A program made the position numbers and the translations under genes. From Glomus cerebriforme (lineage: Eukaryota > Glomeromycota > Glomeromycetes > Glomerales > Glomeraceae): DNA of 25,392 nt. Each line of letters starts with the position of its first letter. Within the stretch, counting starts at the first letter, position 1. The stretch covers positions 1 to 25,392 of the forward strand of contig QKYT01000386.1 of NCBI GenBank assembly GCA_003550305.1, in the 5' to 3' direction. Of this stretch, positions 1-8,269 are shown in pieces. Under the pieces are notes generated by a model. The model ran no database searches. It saw only the letters and a program-made list of their open reading frames with translations, and had not been told where the DNA came from.

Positions 1-17
1 CTATTGCCTCCCTGAAG

Positions 18-236
18 CTATTCATAGTTAATTTGGACGACGGACTGTTCCAGGTTAACAACAGCATCACCAGACATTCTCCTAAGAATCGAGTTAACTG
101 CTTACTAAAGAGTAAATTTGTAGTTTTCTACCATGACCGTCCAACTTGTCCCTATCGAAGAATCTTTATCCTTAATATACCTATTACAAAAAATAACATC
201 TAAATAACTTGACCAAATACCTTTTGAAAACCTATG
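18..236 (-). pseudogene. Decayed coding fragment, unknown family
   Basis: One minus-strand frame reads 43 codons of protein-like sequence (contains SYLDVIFCNRYIKDKDSS and GTSWTVMVENYKF), then a double stop TAG TAA, then 27 more codons (contains RRMSGDAVVNLEQSVVQINY) to a TAG at 18-20. The same frame continues as LQGGN to the window edge, so the fragment probably extends to the left. Codon use is less AT-biased than the surroundings and the residue mix is balanced, unlike random AT-rich frames. I do not recognise the family. Calling it a gene remnant is inference from composition and frame continuity on both sides of the stops. Confidence 0.5.
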
Positions 237-239
237 TTA

Positions 240-600
240 ATATATCCTAACTTTGTATTTATATTTTTCACACTTTTTGTTTTTTTTTAATACAACAAAT
301 CATAACATCATCTTAAAGGCAAAAATAGAGATCACTATAGTGAAATAAACAAAAGAATGTGTTATAATAAGGGAACCAATCACTAACAGGTGATCAGCTA
401 TCAATCATTTTTTTAAGTACCTTTCGTCTTCCATCAGAAATCCAAAATCAATGATAAGTATTAAAAAAAAATTAAACCAAGAAATAAAAAATTTTTTCCT
501 TGCCAAAGAATACAGATTTTTAATCAGTTTGGTATTTGTTTTCACAAGCCCCAAAAAAATAATATCCTATCACCTTTTTACTAACAAAAATGAATTAATA
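240..600. other. AT-rich spacer, no gene seen
   Basis: No convincing coding frame. It holds a perfect 12-bp palindrome TCACTATAGTGA at 332-343 and short A/T runs. A 113-codon plus-strand frame from 451 to 792 is very Lys/Ile/Phe/Leu-rich and lies antisense to the better-supported decayed frame on minus, so I treat it as a shadow. Confidence 0.5.
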
Positions 601-619
601 ATAAAAAAAAAAGGAATTT

Positions 620-1530
620 TCATCAAACTTATATACCAGAAAAGCCTCTTCTTGCTGCGTCAAACTTATGCATTAACTCTGCGAAAAGTACTAAACTTTC
701 AAAGAAATTCTGTGTTAGGCTCGCTTTTGGGTCCATTAAAAGTAGTCATAAGTCCAACTGTCTGTCTTGTGCACATAAAGGGTACTTTATAATACCAAAC
801 GGCCCCTCGGGTATCAACTTAGAGAAAGATGTAGGTGACTGAAAGTTATCATAAATCTGACATGTAGAGAAACTTGGTGTGCCAGAGACTATAATCCAAA
901 TTTTTTTAAATCTTTCTAGTTAACTCCAATGGTGTAAAGCAACTTTTCTTAAGACTAAAAAACTGGTTTCTTAGGACAAAATGGCTAAAAAGCACAACTT
1001 TTCTTTCCAAAACTTTTTTGAAGAAATGGGTATAGGAATCAGTAGGGAGAGTTGCCTCCTAAATAACTGTAATTTATTAAATATTAATAATATAATTAAT
1101 AATATATAAATAAAGTAGGGAGTACTCTCTCTGATGATACCTATGTCCATTTCTTTCAAGAAGTTTAGGAATGAAAAGTTGCTCTTTTTATAGTTTTTGG
1201 TCTATAAAAGCTATCTTTTAGTCATAGGAAAAGTATTTTTATACCACTAGAGTTAATTAAAAAACTTTAAAAAGTATGAATAATAGTTTCTGGCTCACCA
1301 AATTTCTTTGCATATTAAGATTATGATAACTTCTAGTCATTTAAATCTTTTCTAAGTTGATACCAAGGACATTTAATTTTCTAAAGAACTCTTTTTTGTA
1401 CAAGATGAATGAGAAAGACTTGTAGCTGCTTTGGTGAATCTAAAGTTAGCTTTGCGTGAAGTTTTTTTAGAAGTAAAACCTTTTTACAGAGTTGAAGTGT
1501 AAGCTTAAATAAAAAGAAAGCTTTTTCTGG
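620..1530. repeat. Large imperfect inverted repeat (two gene copies head to head)
   Basis: The reverse complement of about 620-1070 aligns along its length with 1115-1530. Matching landmarks include CCATTTCTT at the inner end, GAAAAGTTG, TTTTAGTC, TCTGGCACACC against TCTGGCTCACC, ATTATGATAACTT, TCTAAGTTGATACC, and GACTTATGACTACTTT against GACTTGTAGCTGCTTT. The unpaired centre is only about 45 bp (around 1070-1115). By eye the match is roughly two thirds to three quarters, with small indels. Many differences are C/T or G/A, and the plus arm is the more AT-rich. The arms correspond to two copies of one decayed gene with their upstream ends facing each other. Confidence 0.75.
629..1159 (-). pseudogene. 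Decayed gene, unknown family (copy 1 of an inverted pair)
   Basis: A single minus frame runs through about 175 codons with only three internal stops: TAA at 971-973, TAA at 920-922 and TGA at 746-748. It ends at TAA 629-631. The C-terminal two thirds look clearly protein-like: ERFKKIWIIVSGTPSFS, KLIPEGPFGIIKYPLCAQ, LLLMDPKASLTQNFFES, ELMHKFDAARRGFSGI. The N-terminal third is hydrophobic and poorer. I do not recognise the family. GTPSFS sits where a P-loop might be expected but lacks the Lys-Ser/Thr, so I make no NTPase claim. A second copy lies inverted next to it at 1150-2409, which supports a real ancestral reading frame. Confidence 0.65.
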
Positions 1531-2409
1531 CATTCTAGATATAGAAAAAAGTAACTTAGCTAGTTTGGTATTTGATTATCATTTGATTTTAATTTAGTTT
1601 CATTTTCTGGTTACTTTTAGGTATCTTTTCTGAATAGTTTCTGAAAAGGCACAGCTTGCTGTTTTTTTCTTCATATTTGCTACTTTAAGTAAAAAAGTAG
1701 GATTATTCAAAAATTGATTTATAGCTGATTACTATTATATGATTGATCCTCATTATTCCTTTAGATTAGTTTCACAGATAGTAATTCCTTTTGTATGTCC
1801 TTAAGGAGTTGAATTTGATTGGATAATTGATAAAAATTTTTTCTACTTACATTTTCCTTATTTTTGTATACTTAAACTTCTTCTTAAATAATCTGTATTT
1901 AGTTTGCCTGTAGATTTCTACTCAATTAGTTTATCTTTCCATTCTATTTGGAATTATCATATATCTAGTTAAAAGTAGCTTTTAGCTGGATTCATATAAC
2001 CAACTTTGTAAAATCACTAAATCAACTTAGAAATATGAAGGAATTGTCTGCAAAGTATAGAAGTAGATATCTGATTATTGTAAGCAATTTTGGATAAAAG
2101 TCTGAAATATGCCTATAATTAAGTTCTAAAAGCCATCAGAAATTCTACTAATTTTCTTCTAAAGATTGATACCAGCATCCAGTTTTTATAAACTTATTTT
2201 GATATTTTGAGCTAATTTGAAAACTTAAACCTATTTTGAGAGGAGATTTATATAAACTGGAAATAGGTCAGAATAAAATAGTAGAACATAGAAAATTTTG
2301 TTCTAGAATGATGGAAGATAGAAGAGAAATTTCAGAGGTCAGAAGATAAGGAAATGATTGGGCAGAGAAAAATAGTGTAGGATTGGAAGGAAAGGTATTA
2401 GTAAGATAG
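1150..2409 (+). pseudogene. Decayed gene, unknown family (copy 2, longer)
   Basis: This is the inverted homologue of the minus-strand remnant at 629-1159 and it extends much further downstream. Alignable landmarks are KKFRNEKL, VSGSPNFFAY, YDNF, DL-stop-LLW and NLFTELK; at least one frame change is needed near 1290. From about 1441 to 2409 one plus frame continues with many stops. The best stretches are LNQLRNMKELSAKYRSRYLI (about 2017-2076) and LRGDLYKLEIGQNKIVEHRK (about 2236-2295), followed by MMEDRREISEVRR, TAA at 2347-2349, GNDWAEKNSVGLEGKVLVR and TAG at 2407-2409. The last part is strikingly purine-rich. No family is recognised. It is far more decayed than copy 1. Confidence 0.5.
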
Positions 2410-2420
2410 AAAAAATAGTG

Positions 2421-2657
2421 TTAAAAAAAGTTTAAAATTTCTATTAAAAAGTAGTAGTTTTTATTGCGAAACAAAGGTAACCTTATTTTAACTCCATTCT
2501 TTATGGGCAAAGCAAGACCTCTCAGATTGGATACATATGGAATTGTACTAAACAGTTTGGTAATAGCAGTCTTTATTTTTCACTTTGCTTTATCGGTAGG
2601 TATACTTGCCATCAGAATTAATTATGACATATGAAGCTTATACCATAATACATTAAA
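2421..2657 (-). pseudogene. Decayed coding fragment, unknown family
   Basis: A minus frame of 79 codons ends at TAA 2421-2423 and is broken by one TAA and one TGA. It contains LILMASIPTDKAK and, after the TGA, SNLRGLALPIKNGVKIRLPL followed by FRNKNYY. The residue mix is balanced and the GC content is higher than in the flanks. It lies tail to tail with the plus-strand remnant ending at 2409, so two unrelated remnants converge here. No domain is recognised. Confidence 0.5.
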
Positions 2658-3143
2658 TCATCATAATGCTGTAATTATTTAATAACAAAAATACAAAAAT
2701 TATATAAAGAAAGTAAAACTTTTTTTCTAGATATATTGTAGATAATTTGTAATTCGTAAATCTATAATGCTGGTATTGACGTTTTGTTAAATATCTAAGT
2801 GGTAAAATTCATATTTTATAAGTCCATAATTTTAATTTGGCAATTCTGATGATACCTATACCAATAAGTTTATAAGTAACTTTATCAGGCCTTCTACTCC
2901 TCTTCAAGATTATGGGTATATATAGATATTTAAGGGTAGATGGTAAAATTCACTACCTGCAATAGAGAAAGTATGTGTTTTTTGACTGTTATAATAATTT
3001 AAATCAAATTTTAGTAATATATAATATATATAAATTTATTGTAAAATAATGAATTAAAAATAAAAATAAAATTTTTAATTTTTTATTTTATAATTAATAT
3101 TAGAATTAATTTGTCATTAAAGATTAATTTAAAAATAATTTGT
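2658..3143. other. AT-rich stretch with no gene
   Basis: No supported coding frame. A short motif (GATATTTAAG ... GGTAAAATTCA) at 2925-2955 loosely echoes 2790-2812, perhaps an old duplication. Confidence 0.4.
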
Positions 3144-3251
3144 GACAAGTTATACTTTTCTTATATAGAGGGTATATTCATGATTTATCTTCTCATAATT
3201 ATGTAATCTCTATAAGATTTCAATAATTATAATAAACTCGATTAACTTGTT
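3144..3251 (+). mobile_element. 108-bp short inverted-terminal-repeat element (copy 1)
   Basis: The segment starts GACAAGTTA and ends TAACTTGTT, a 9-bp terminal inverted repeat with one mismatch. It is homologous over its whole length, in inverse orientation, to 13184-13290. Shared internal blocks are ATATAGAGGGTATATTCATG, ATAATTATGTA and AATTATAATAAACT. Clean co-termination of the two copies at the inverted ends indicates a discrete non-autonomous element (MITE-like). A poly-A run follows directly at 3252-3269. No coding capacity. Confidence 0.75.
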
Positions 3252-3510
3252 AAAAAAAAAAAAAAAAAATTTAAAAATAATTCACCAGAAAATTTGATAA
3301 ATTTTACCTTTATTTATTGTTAACTATTTTTAATTAGTAATTTTTACCTGATTTAATTATCTTTTTCTTATTTATCTTTTTTTCATATTTTTTTTATTTA
3401 TTTATTTTTTTATTTTGCAAGTAATAGTAATATTATACTATTGTTTTTTAATATTTTATAAATAATAATTTTTTTTTGGATTTTCTATATAATAGTATTT
3501 TTTTTTTTTT
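3252..3510. other. Low-complexity A/T stretch
   Basis: A poly-A run at 3252-3269, then TTTATT-type repeats to about 3410 and several T-runs. No gene or site seen. Confidence 0.5.
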
Positions 3511-3885
3511 AAATTCTGATCTTTAATAATTTCAAATTCCAAAATTCAAACTCTAACATATCAAATTTTGACTTTAATAATTTAAATTCTAATATTTCAA
3601 ACTTTAATATGAATTTTAAATTTTAATAATTTCAAATTTTAGCATTTTAAACTTTAATGTAAATTCTAACCCTATAATATTAAATTTTAATATTTTAAAC
3701 TTTAATATAAATTAGTTCTAACTTTTAATAATTTCAAATTTTGATATAAATTTTAACTTTTAATAATTTTAAATTTTGATACAGGCTCTAATTCTATAAT
3801 CTCAAATTCTGATATTTTGAAGTCTGATATGAGCTTTAATTTTTAATAATTTTAAACTCTGATGTAATAATTTAAACTTTAATTT
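3511..3885 (+). repeat. Degenerate minisatellite, block 1
   Basis: About 375 bp built from loosely repeated 12- to 16-base phrases of the type TTCAAATTCTGATAT, AATTTTAAATTCTAA and CTTTAATAATTTCAAA. Phrases such as AATTTCAAATT and CTTTAATAATTT recur many times with C/T changes and small indels. No unit is exactly conserved, so this is an old, drifting array. There is no coding frame. Confidence 0.7.
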
Positions 3886-4362
3886 GCAATTCGTAAGAAA
3901 TAGAAAGATTAATATTAGTAATTAGTAGGGCATTTTAGCTATAATTTATATATTGCTGAATTAAGCAAAGTACCTCTGACCTGCATTATGATAATTTAAT
4001 TAGTATTACAAATAATTTGGCTAACATTAATTGCAAAAAAATGGGCAAAAAAATATAATATATCTTATTACCCTACTATATTTATAATCCCCAACTGTCA
4101 ATTTTAATAGTAAAATTTAACGAAAATGTCTAATTGCATAGTTTCAGTCCTCATTTAGAATTTGCAATTTCGAAGATATTCTTATGATTTTTTTATGGAA
4201 GGTAGCCAGAAAGTTATAAATTAATCTATTATTTTTAAAGGTCTAAAATAATTATCAAAATATGCCAATATTTACCCAATGGTTCCAGATTATGGGTACT
4301 AATAAATTTAATTATAAAATTACCTCACTGATCACTAATGTAGATCTTTTTATTTCTCATAA
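3886..4362. other. AT-rich spacer between the two minisatellite blocks
   Basis: No gene seen. CCAGATTATGGGTA near 4285 resembles AAGATTATGGGTA near 2905, each followed by AAAATT(A)C within about 40 bases, which could be a remnant of an old dispersed repeat. Confidence 0.35.
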
Positions 4363-4524
4363 ATTGCGAATTAATATTTTAAACATTGATGCAAATTTGA
4401 CTTAATTTCAAACTCTGATATTTCAAATTCTGATGCTTTAATAATTTTAATTATAATTATAAACTCTGAAATTCAAACTCTAATATTTAAATTTAAATTC
4501 TAATATTTCAAATTCTGATATAAT
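4363..4524 (+). repeat. Degenerate minisatellite, block 2
   Basis: The same phrases as 3511-3885 return after about 480 bp: TTTCAAACTCTGATATTTC, AAATTCTGATGCTTTAATAA, CTCTAATATTT and TTTCAAATTCTGATATAATA. The shared vocabulary and strand argue that the two blocks were once one array or come from one source. Confidence 0.65.
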
Positions 4525-4578
4525 AAGTTTTTTTCATATATTAATTATTTTTATTGGTAATTTAACAGATAACTATAT

Positions 4579-4617
4579 TTTTTACAAATGCTGATATTTT
4601 TTTACCATTTGTAAAAA
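4579..4617. repeat. Perfect 12-bp stem hairpin followed by T-run
   Basis: TTTTTACAAATG (4579-4590) pairs perfectly with CATTTGTAAAAA (4606-4617) across a 15-nt loop. A run of T follows at about 4620-4631. It would look like a terminator in bacteria, but the context is eukaryotic, so no such role is claimed. Confidence 0.6.
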
Positions 4618-4995
4618 CCATTTTTTTTTTTGCTTATAGGTAATAATTATATTTTGTAAATAGTTATGTTTTCTTTTTATTTTATATTTTAAAATATTTA
4701 TTAAACAAAATAAAAGAAAGCATTTTTATAATAAAATCTTATATATATTAAAGATAAATGTAAAATTATGTAATAAAAATCATATGATATGATGAATTCA
4801 CCTCCAGGAGAATTATTTTTATATTAATCTAAATTCACTTTTGGTAAATATTAAAATTATTCTTGATATCAATTAAACATATAAGATTATAAGGTTTATT
4901 TTTTAAAAAAATATAACCAAAGATAAATATCATTTTTGTTAATAAAGTAAATAAACAATGAGCAAATAAGTATTAATAAAATAACTTCTTGAACC

Positions 4996-5110
4996 TTAAC
5001 CGGTTAATTAACCGGTTAAAACTTAATTACGATCGGCATTAAAATTTTAACCGGAATTAACGCGTTAAAAAATTTCCGAATTTTGTTAAAATTTGGCCAG
5101 CGTTAAAGTT
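4996..5110. repeat. Palindromic TTAACCGGTTAA cluster
   Basis: 4996-5019 is a perfect 24-bp palindrome made of two adjacent copies of TTAACCGGTTAA. Variant phrases follow: TTTTAACCGGAATTAACGCG, CGTTAAAAAATTTCC and TTAAAATTTGGCCAGCGTTA. Local GC is well above the flanks. It lies downstream of the 3' end of the Harbinger-type transposase remnant (5373-6610), so it may be a terminal or subterminal region of that element or of another repeat. That link is inference. Confidence 0.55.
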
Positions 5111-5372
5111 TGACCACTAATATGGGAATGATCTGCCTTTTACAGATCTTAACCAGTTCCATATTTCATAGACGCGAATACATGCGCCTATTTTTTGTTA
5201 GCAATGATCAACTTTGAATATATTAAATGATGCTATAAACTTTAATGTGGCGCAAGATGCATTTATTTATTTTATTTATATTAAAATATAAACTTTATTT
5301 GTATCTATTACTTATTAAATAATTAAATTAACACAATATCCATTAATTAATATTTCCTGTCTAATTACTTGA
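5111..5372. other. Spacer between palindrome cluster and transposase remnant
   Basis: No gene seen. GACGCGAATACATGCGCC near 5171-5188 is a local GC-rich patch with partial dyad symmetry (GCG...CGC). Confidence 0.35.
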
Positions 5373-6610
5373 TCATTCTGTATTCGATGTATTAACTATT
5401 TGTTCCGAAGATTCTTTCATTTCTTTAAAATAACTTATTAAATTAGTTGCTATTTCAGTTTTTTTTTAACTGAAATCTATTTTTAAATCGACCAAACGCC
5501 TGTTCTATTATAACAAAAGTTTTGTTTTATTAAATACATTTTGTCTACTTCTATTTGAGCTCTAAATGAAGGAATAGTACTTTTTTTTTAGACGCATGAT
5601 CGCAGTATTTTTATTTATTTATAAAATATAAATATTTTACAAAATAAAATAATTCCCCCTTATACTGTACCATTTAATTTTAGTCTATAATATCATCTAT
5701 CTTTATGTTGTACCAGTTACTACTAAAATTACATATTTTACGCCAGTTAGTCTATTTTCCTTTCTTTAGTATTCCCCCCATTTTTTTTTTTTTTTTTTTT
5801 TCTTCTGTATTTCTTCTTTTCTTTCCTTATCTTTTATATTCTTTTCTATTCATATATCAATCTACTACCTCTTTCTCTTTTTTGTTATTTCCTAAACCTA
5901 TTACCTTCTTATTAATTATCCATAATATTATTTCATATATTTCATTATAATATTAGATCTCTTTTCATAATATTTTATTTTAACGTTAATGATATATTTG
6001 TTTAATACTTGGAGAAATTGGATAAGGTAAATCTGCTAATACATGATCAATTTTTTTCAAAAAGCTGATTTCTATAACTAGAATTTCGAATACTTTTGCA
6101 TCATAAACAGATACTGAGATATCCAAGATCATAGTTTATAAAAATTTCTTGGTAGCATTCAGTATTGTAGGAGAATTGCATAACGATGTTTTCGTGTAAG
6201 ATAATAAACATCTTTATTTTATTTACCAAGAGCCTCAAATAAATTCCACAATTATATTAGGAAAACCATGTATTTTCTCAAAATCTTCATGAACGTTTTG
6301 TCGATAATTTCCACATTTTTTTTAAAAAGATTTTAAATCTAGATATAAATAGAGGAACAGTACCCTCTGCTATACCAAATTTTAGAATAAATGTCCCAAA
6401 TTGTTGTTTTTCACACCCAATTTATATCACTATGGTAAATTGTTTTTGATTTCTCTTGGTATGTCTTGAAAAATATCATGATTTCATATATCATTCAAGA
6501 TTGTTTCATTCGTAAAGTTTGCCAGAATCTAATATTATCATAGTTAAATAAAATATATAGACTGATTTTGGATGATTCGAGGTGTGGTTCAACTGGAAAA
6601 ATAATAGAAG
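5373..6610 (-). pseudogene. PIF/Harbinger-type (DDE_Tnp_4-like) transposase, decayed
   Basis: Read on minus from about 6610. An N-terminal segment (NYDNIRFWQTLRMKQ) resembles the start of Harbinger nucleases, and FGIAEGTVPLFISRFKIF resembles their helix-turn-helix region. Then come INYDLGYLS and SVYDAKVFE, matching the family's G-x-SVHDARVF block with its catalytic Asp. LADLPYP matches the family's GDSAYP block, and VIIEQAFGRFKNRFQ (about 5462-5515) matches the E-x-AFGRLK-RF block with the catalytic Glu. The C-terminal piece is SYFKEMKESSEQIVNTSNTE, ending at TGA 5373-5375. At least three frame changes and several stops break it. The region of the first catalytic Asp is too decayed to confirm. 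Family knowledge: this nuclease moves Harbinger elements, usually with a separate Myb-like partner, not seen here. Confidence 0.7.
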
Positions 6611-7652
6611 ATATTACAAGAATCAACTTCCAAGCTAATATCTTAATAAATTTCACTTTGAATCAAGTAATTGAAACTGAAAAAGATCCAAGTTAAAAAA
6701 AACTTTACATTTAGTCTTTTTAAATTTGTAATATAACTAACATACATGTATTTTGATCATGAATTTCTTGTTTCAATAAATTTCTTTATATTAATTAAAA
6801 ATCAAATATCTTTTTTCAAGTAAAAAAAAAAACTAAAAAAAAAAATATTATTGGTAACAAAATAATATTTTAAGGAACTTTGTACAGTACATAGAAAATT
6901 ATTACGACTTTTCCCGTAAAAAAAAAAAAAAAAAAAAAAATTTCAGCCCAATCAAATTTAAATTTTAATCGCTTCATTGTGTTTATCCCAGATTCGGAAA
7001 AAAAGTCAAACTCTTACATCACATGATCAGTATCTAAAAACGCCACAAGACATCCCAAAATTTTTGTAAATCAATTTCCATTAATAAAACTTCTCTATAA
7101 ACCTTAAACGGTTTAAAAACAACGACTTTTTTTCTTTTAAATAATCTTTTCTGTAAATTTTATAAATTTCAGTAAAGTCCAAGGAATTTTAGTCAAGAAT
7201 AAAATTAATTGGTATTTTAATATCCAAATACTTAATATCAGATATAGTATATTGGATCCCAGGATACCATACATACCATACTTGACATAAATTTATTGGT
7301 TATTTTTTTTTTTAATAAAAAAAAAAAAGAAAAAAAATAATTGTGCATAAATTGTTTATAATTCACATGTACCTTTGCAGCTTATCGTACAGAAAAAAAA
7401 AATATTAATTTTTTTTTCTACGAATTTCTCCTATATTCCTATCCTAAATTCCGATACCACGTTAAGCATATATTAAACGATTTCTTCTGTGGGTACTTGA
7501 CTGCACGTAAAAAATCCAACTCATGGAATCACGCGCAATTACACGACTTTCTGATAATTATCCTGAGTAACCTAAAGTACTTATTTGGATATATCACATC
7601 ATAAAAAAAAAAACGGGATTTTTTTTTAGGAGTTTCCGTAAACATCGTGATA

Positions 7653-7653
<1 letters not shown>
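6611..7653. other. Gene-free AT-rich stretch
   Basis: No supported coding frame. It holds an A-run at about 6919-6941, a T-then-A run pair near 7303-7333 that can fold on itself, and a short tandem ACCATACAT/ACCATACTT at about 7266-7284. A 106-codon minus frame spanning 7529-7849 is driven by the poly-A tract (poly-Phe) and is not a gene. Confidence 0.5.

Positions 7654-7698
<45 letters not shown>
7654..7698. repeat. 45-base poly-A tract
   Basis: An uninterrupted run of 45 A, the longest homopolymer in the window. It could be the tail of a retrotransposed copy, but I see no coding remnant or target duplication beside it. Exact length is uncertain because such runs are error-prone in sequencing. 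Confidence 0.8.
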
Positions 7699-7700
<2 letters not shown>

Positions 7701-8066
7701 GAAAAAATTTTTTTAAAGTTTTTTTTTGTATAATCAAAAAAAATATTCACATAATAAAAAATGAGTACTATGACAAAACAAATCCTAGAATGGTTTCTTT
7801 TACGAATTACCAAGTATATATAAAAATATAACAGAAAAAGTAAGAACAATTGAATAACTTGAAATTCACGGGAACTAAACGGAACGATTACATATTATTA
7901 CAGTAAATAAAACTTTATTAATTCTTTGGTAATCCTTTTGACATCGATTTTAACTGATTTTAGCTGATTAAGTTTGATAATGATTTAAGTAATATTAATA
8001 CATGATTAATATTAAAATAATTTGTCCTAATAAATACTTGAAATCGTAGAGACAATATTAAGTAAT

Positions 8067-8123
8067 TTCAGGAGTCTTTTATTTTTCTCCTGAAGTATCA
8101 GAATGGATGAAATAATCATTCTG
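8067..8123. repeat. Two consecutive perfect hairpins
   Basis: TTCAGGAG (8067-8074) pairs with CTCCTGAA (8087-8094) over a 12-nt loop. Five bases later CAGAATG (8099-8105) pairs with CATTCTG (8117-8123) over an 11-nt loop. Both stems are perfect and GC-containing in an AT-rich region. It may be a small structured element or the end of a transposon. Confidence 0.55.
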
Positions 8124-8234
8124 TTATTATCAGGTTTTACTTCTTTTGCGTAAAAATGTTCTCAGGATCATAACTCGTTAGTTTCTAACTTATAATATGT
8201 AGTATCACCCGAACTCTTTTAATTTTCTTCGTAG

Positions 8235-8269
8235 AAAAAAAAAAAATTTTTTTTTTTTTTTTTTTTTTT
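8235..8269. repeat. A12-T23 self-complementary tract
   Basis: Twelve A directly followed by 23 T. The preceding phrase TTAATTTTCTTCGTA (8218-8232) returns at 8408-8422, where it is followed by ACGAAGAAA and so forms a small hairpin. Confidence 0.6.

Noticed and set aside
451..792. 113-codon plus-strand open frame as a gene
   Set aside because: It is antisense to a better protein-like frame on minus that also has a homologous copy at 1150-2409; its own composition is Lys/Ile/Phe/Leu-rich as expected by chance.
629..1159. P-loop NTPase (GTPSFS motif)
   Set aside because: The motif lacks the Lys-Ser/Thr needed for a Walker A loop, and no Walker B or other motif is visible.
4579..4631. Rho-independent terminator (stem plus T-run)
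   Set aside because: Introns, poly-A tracts and eukaryotic transposons show this is not bacterial DNA.
5705..5950. 81-codon plus frame rich in Phe/Leu
   Set aside because: It is produced by a T-rich tract (21 T at 5781-5801) and has no protein-like residue mix.
7529..7849. 106-codon minus frame with poly-Phe
   Set aside because: It exists only because the 45-A tract contains no stops on the minus strand.
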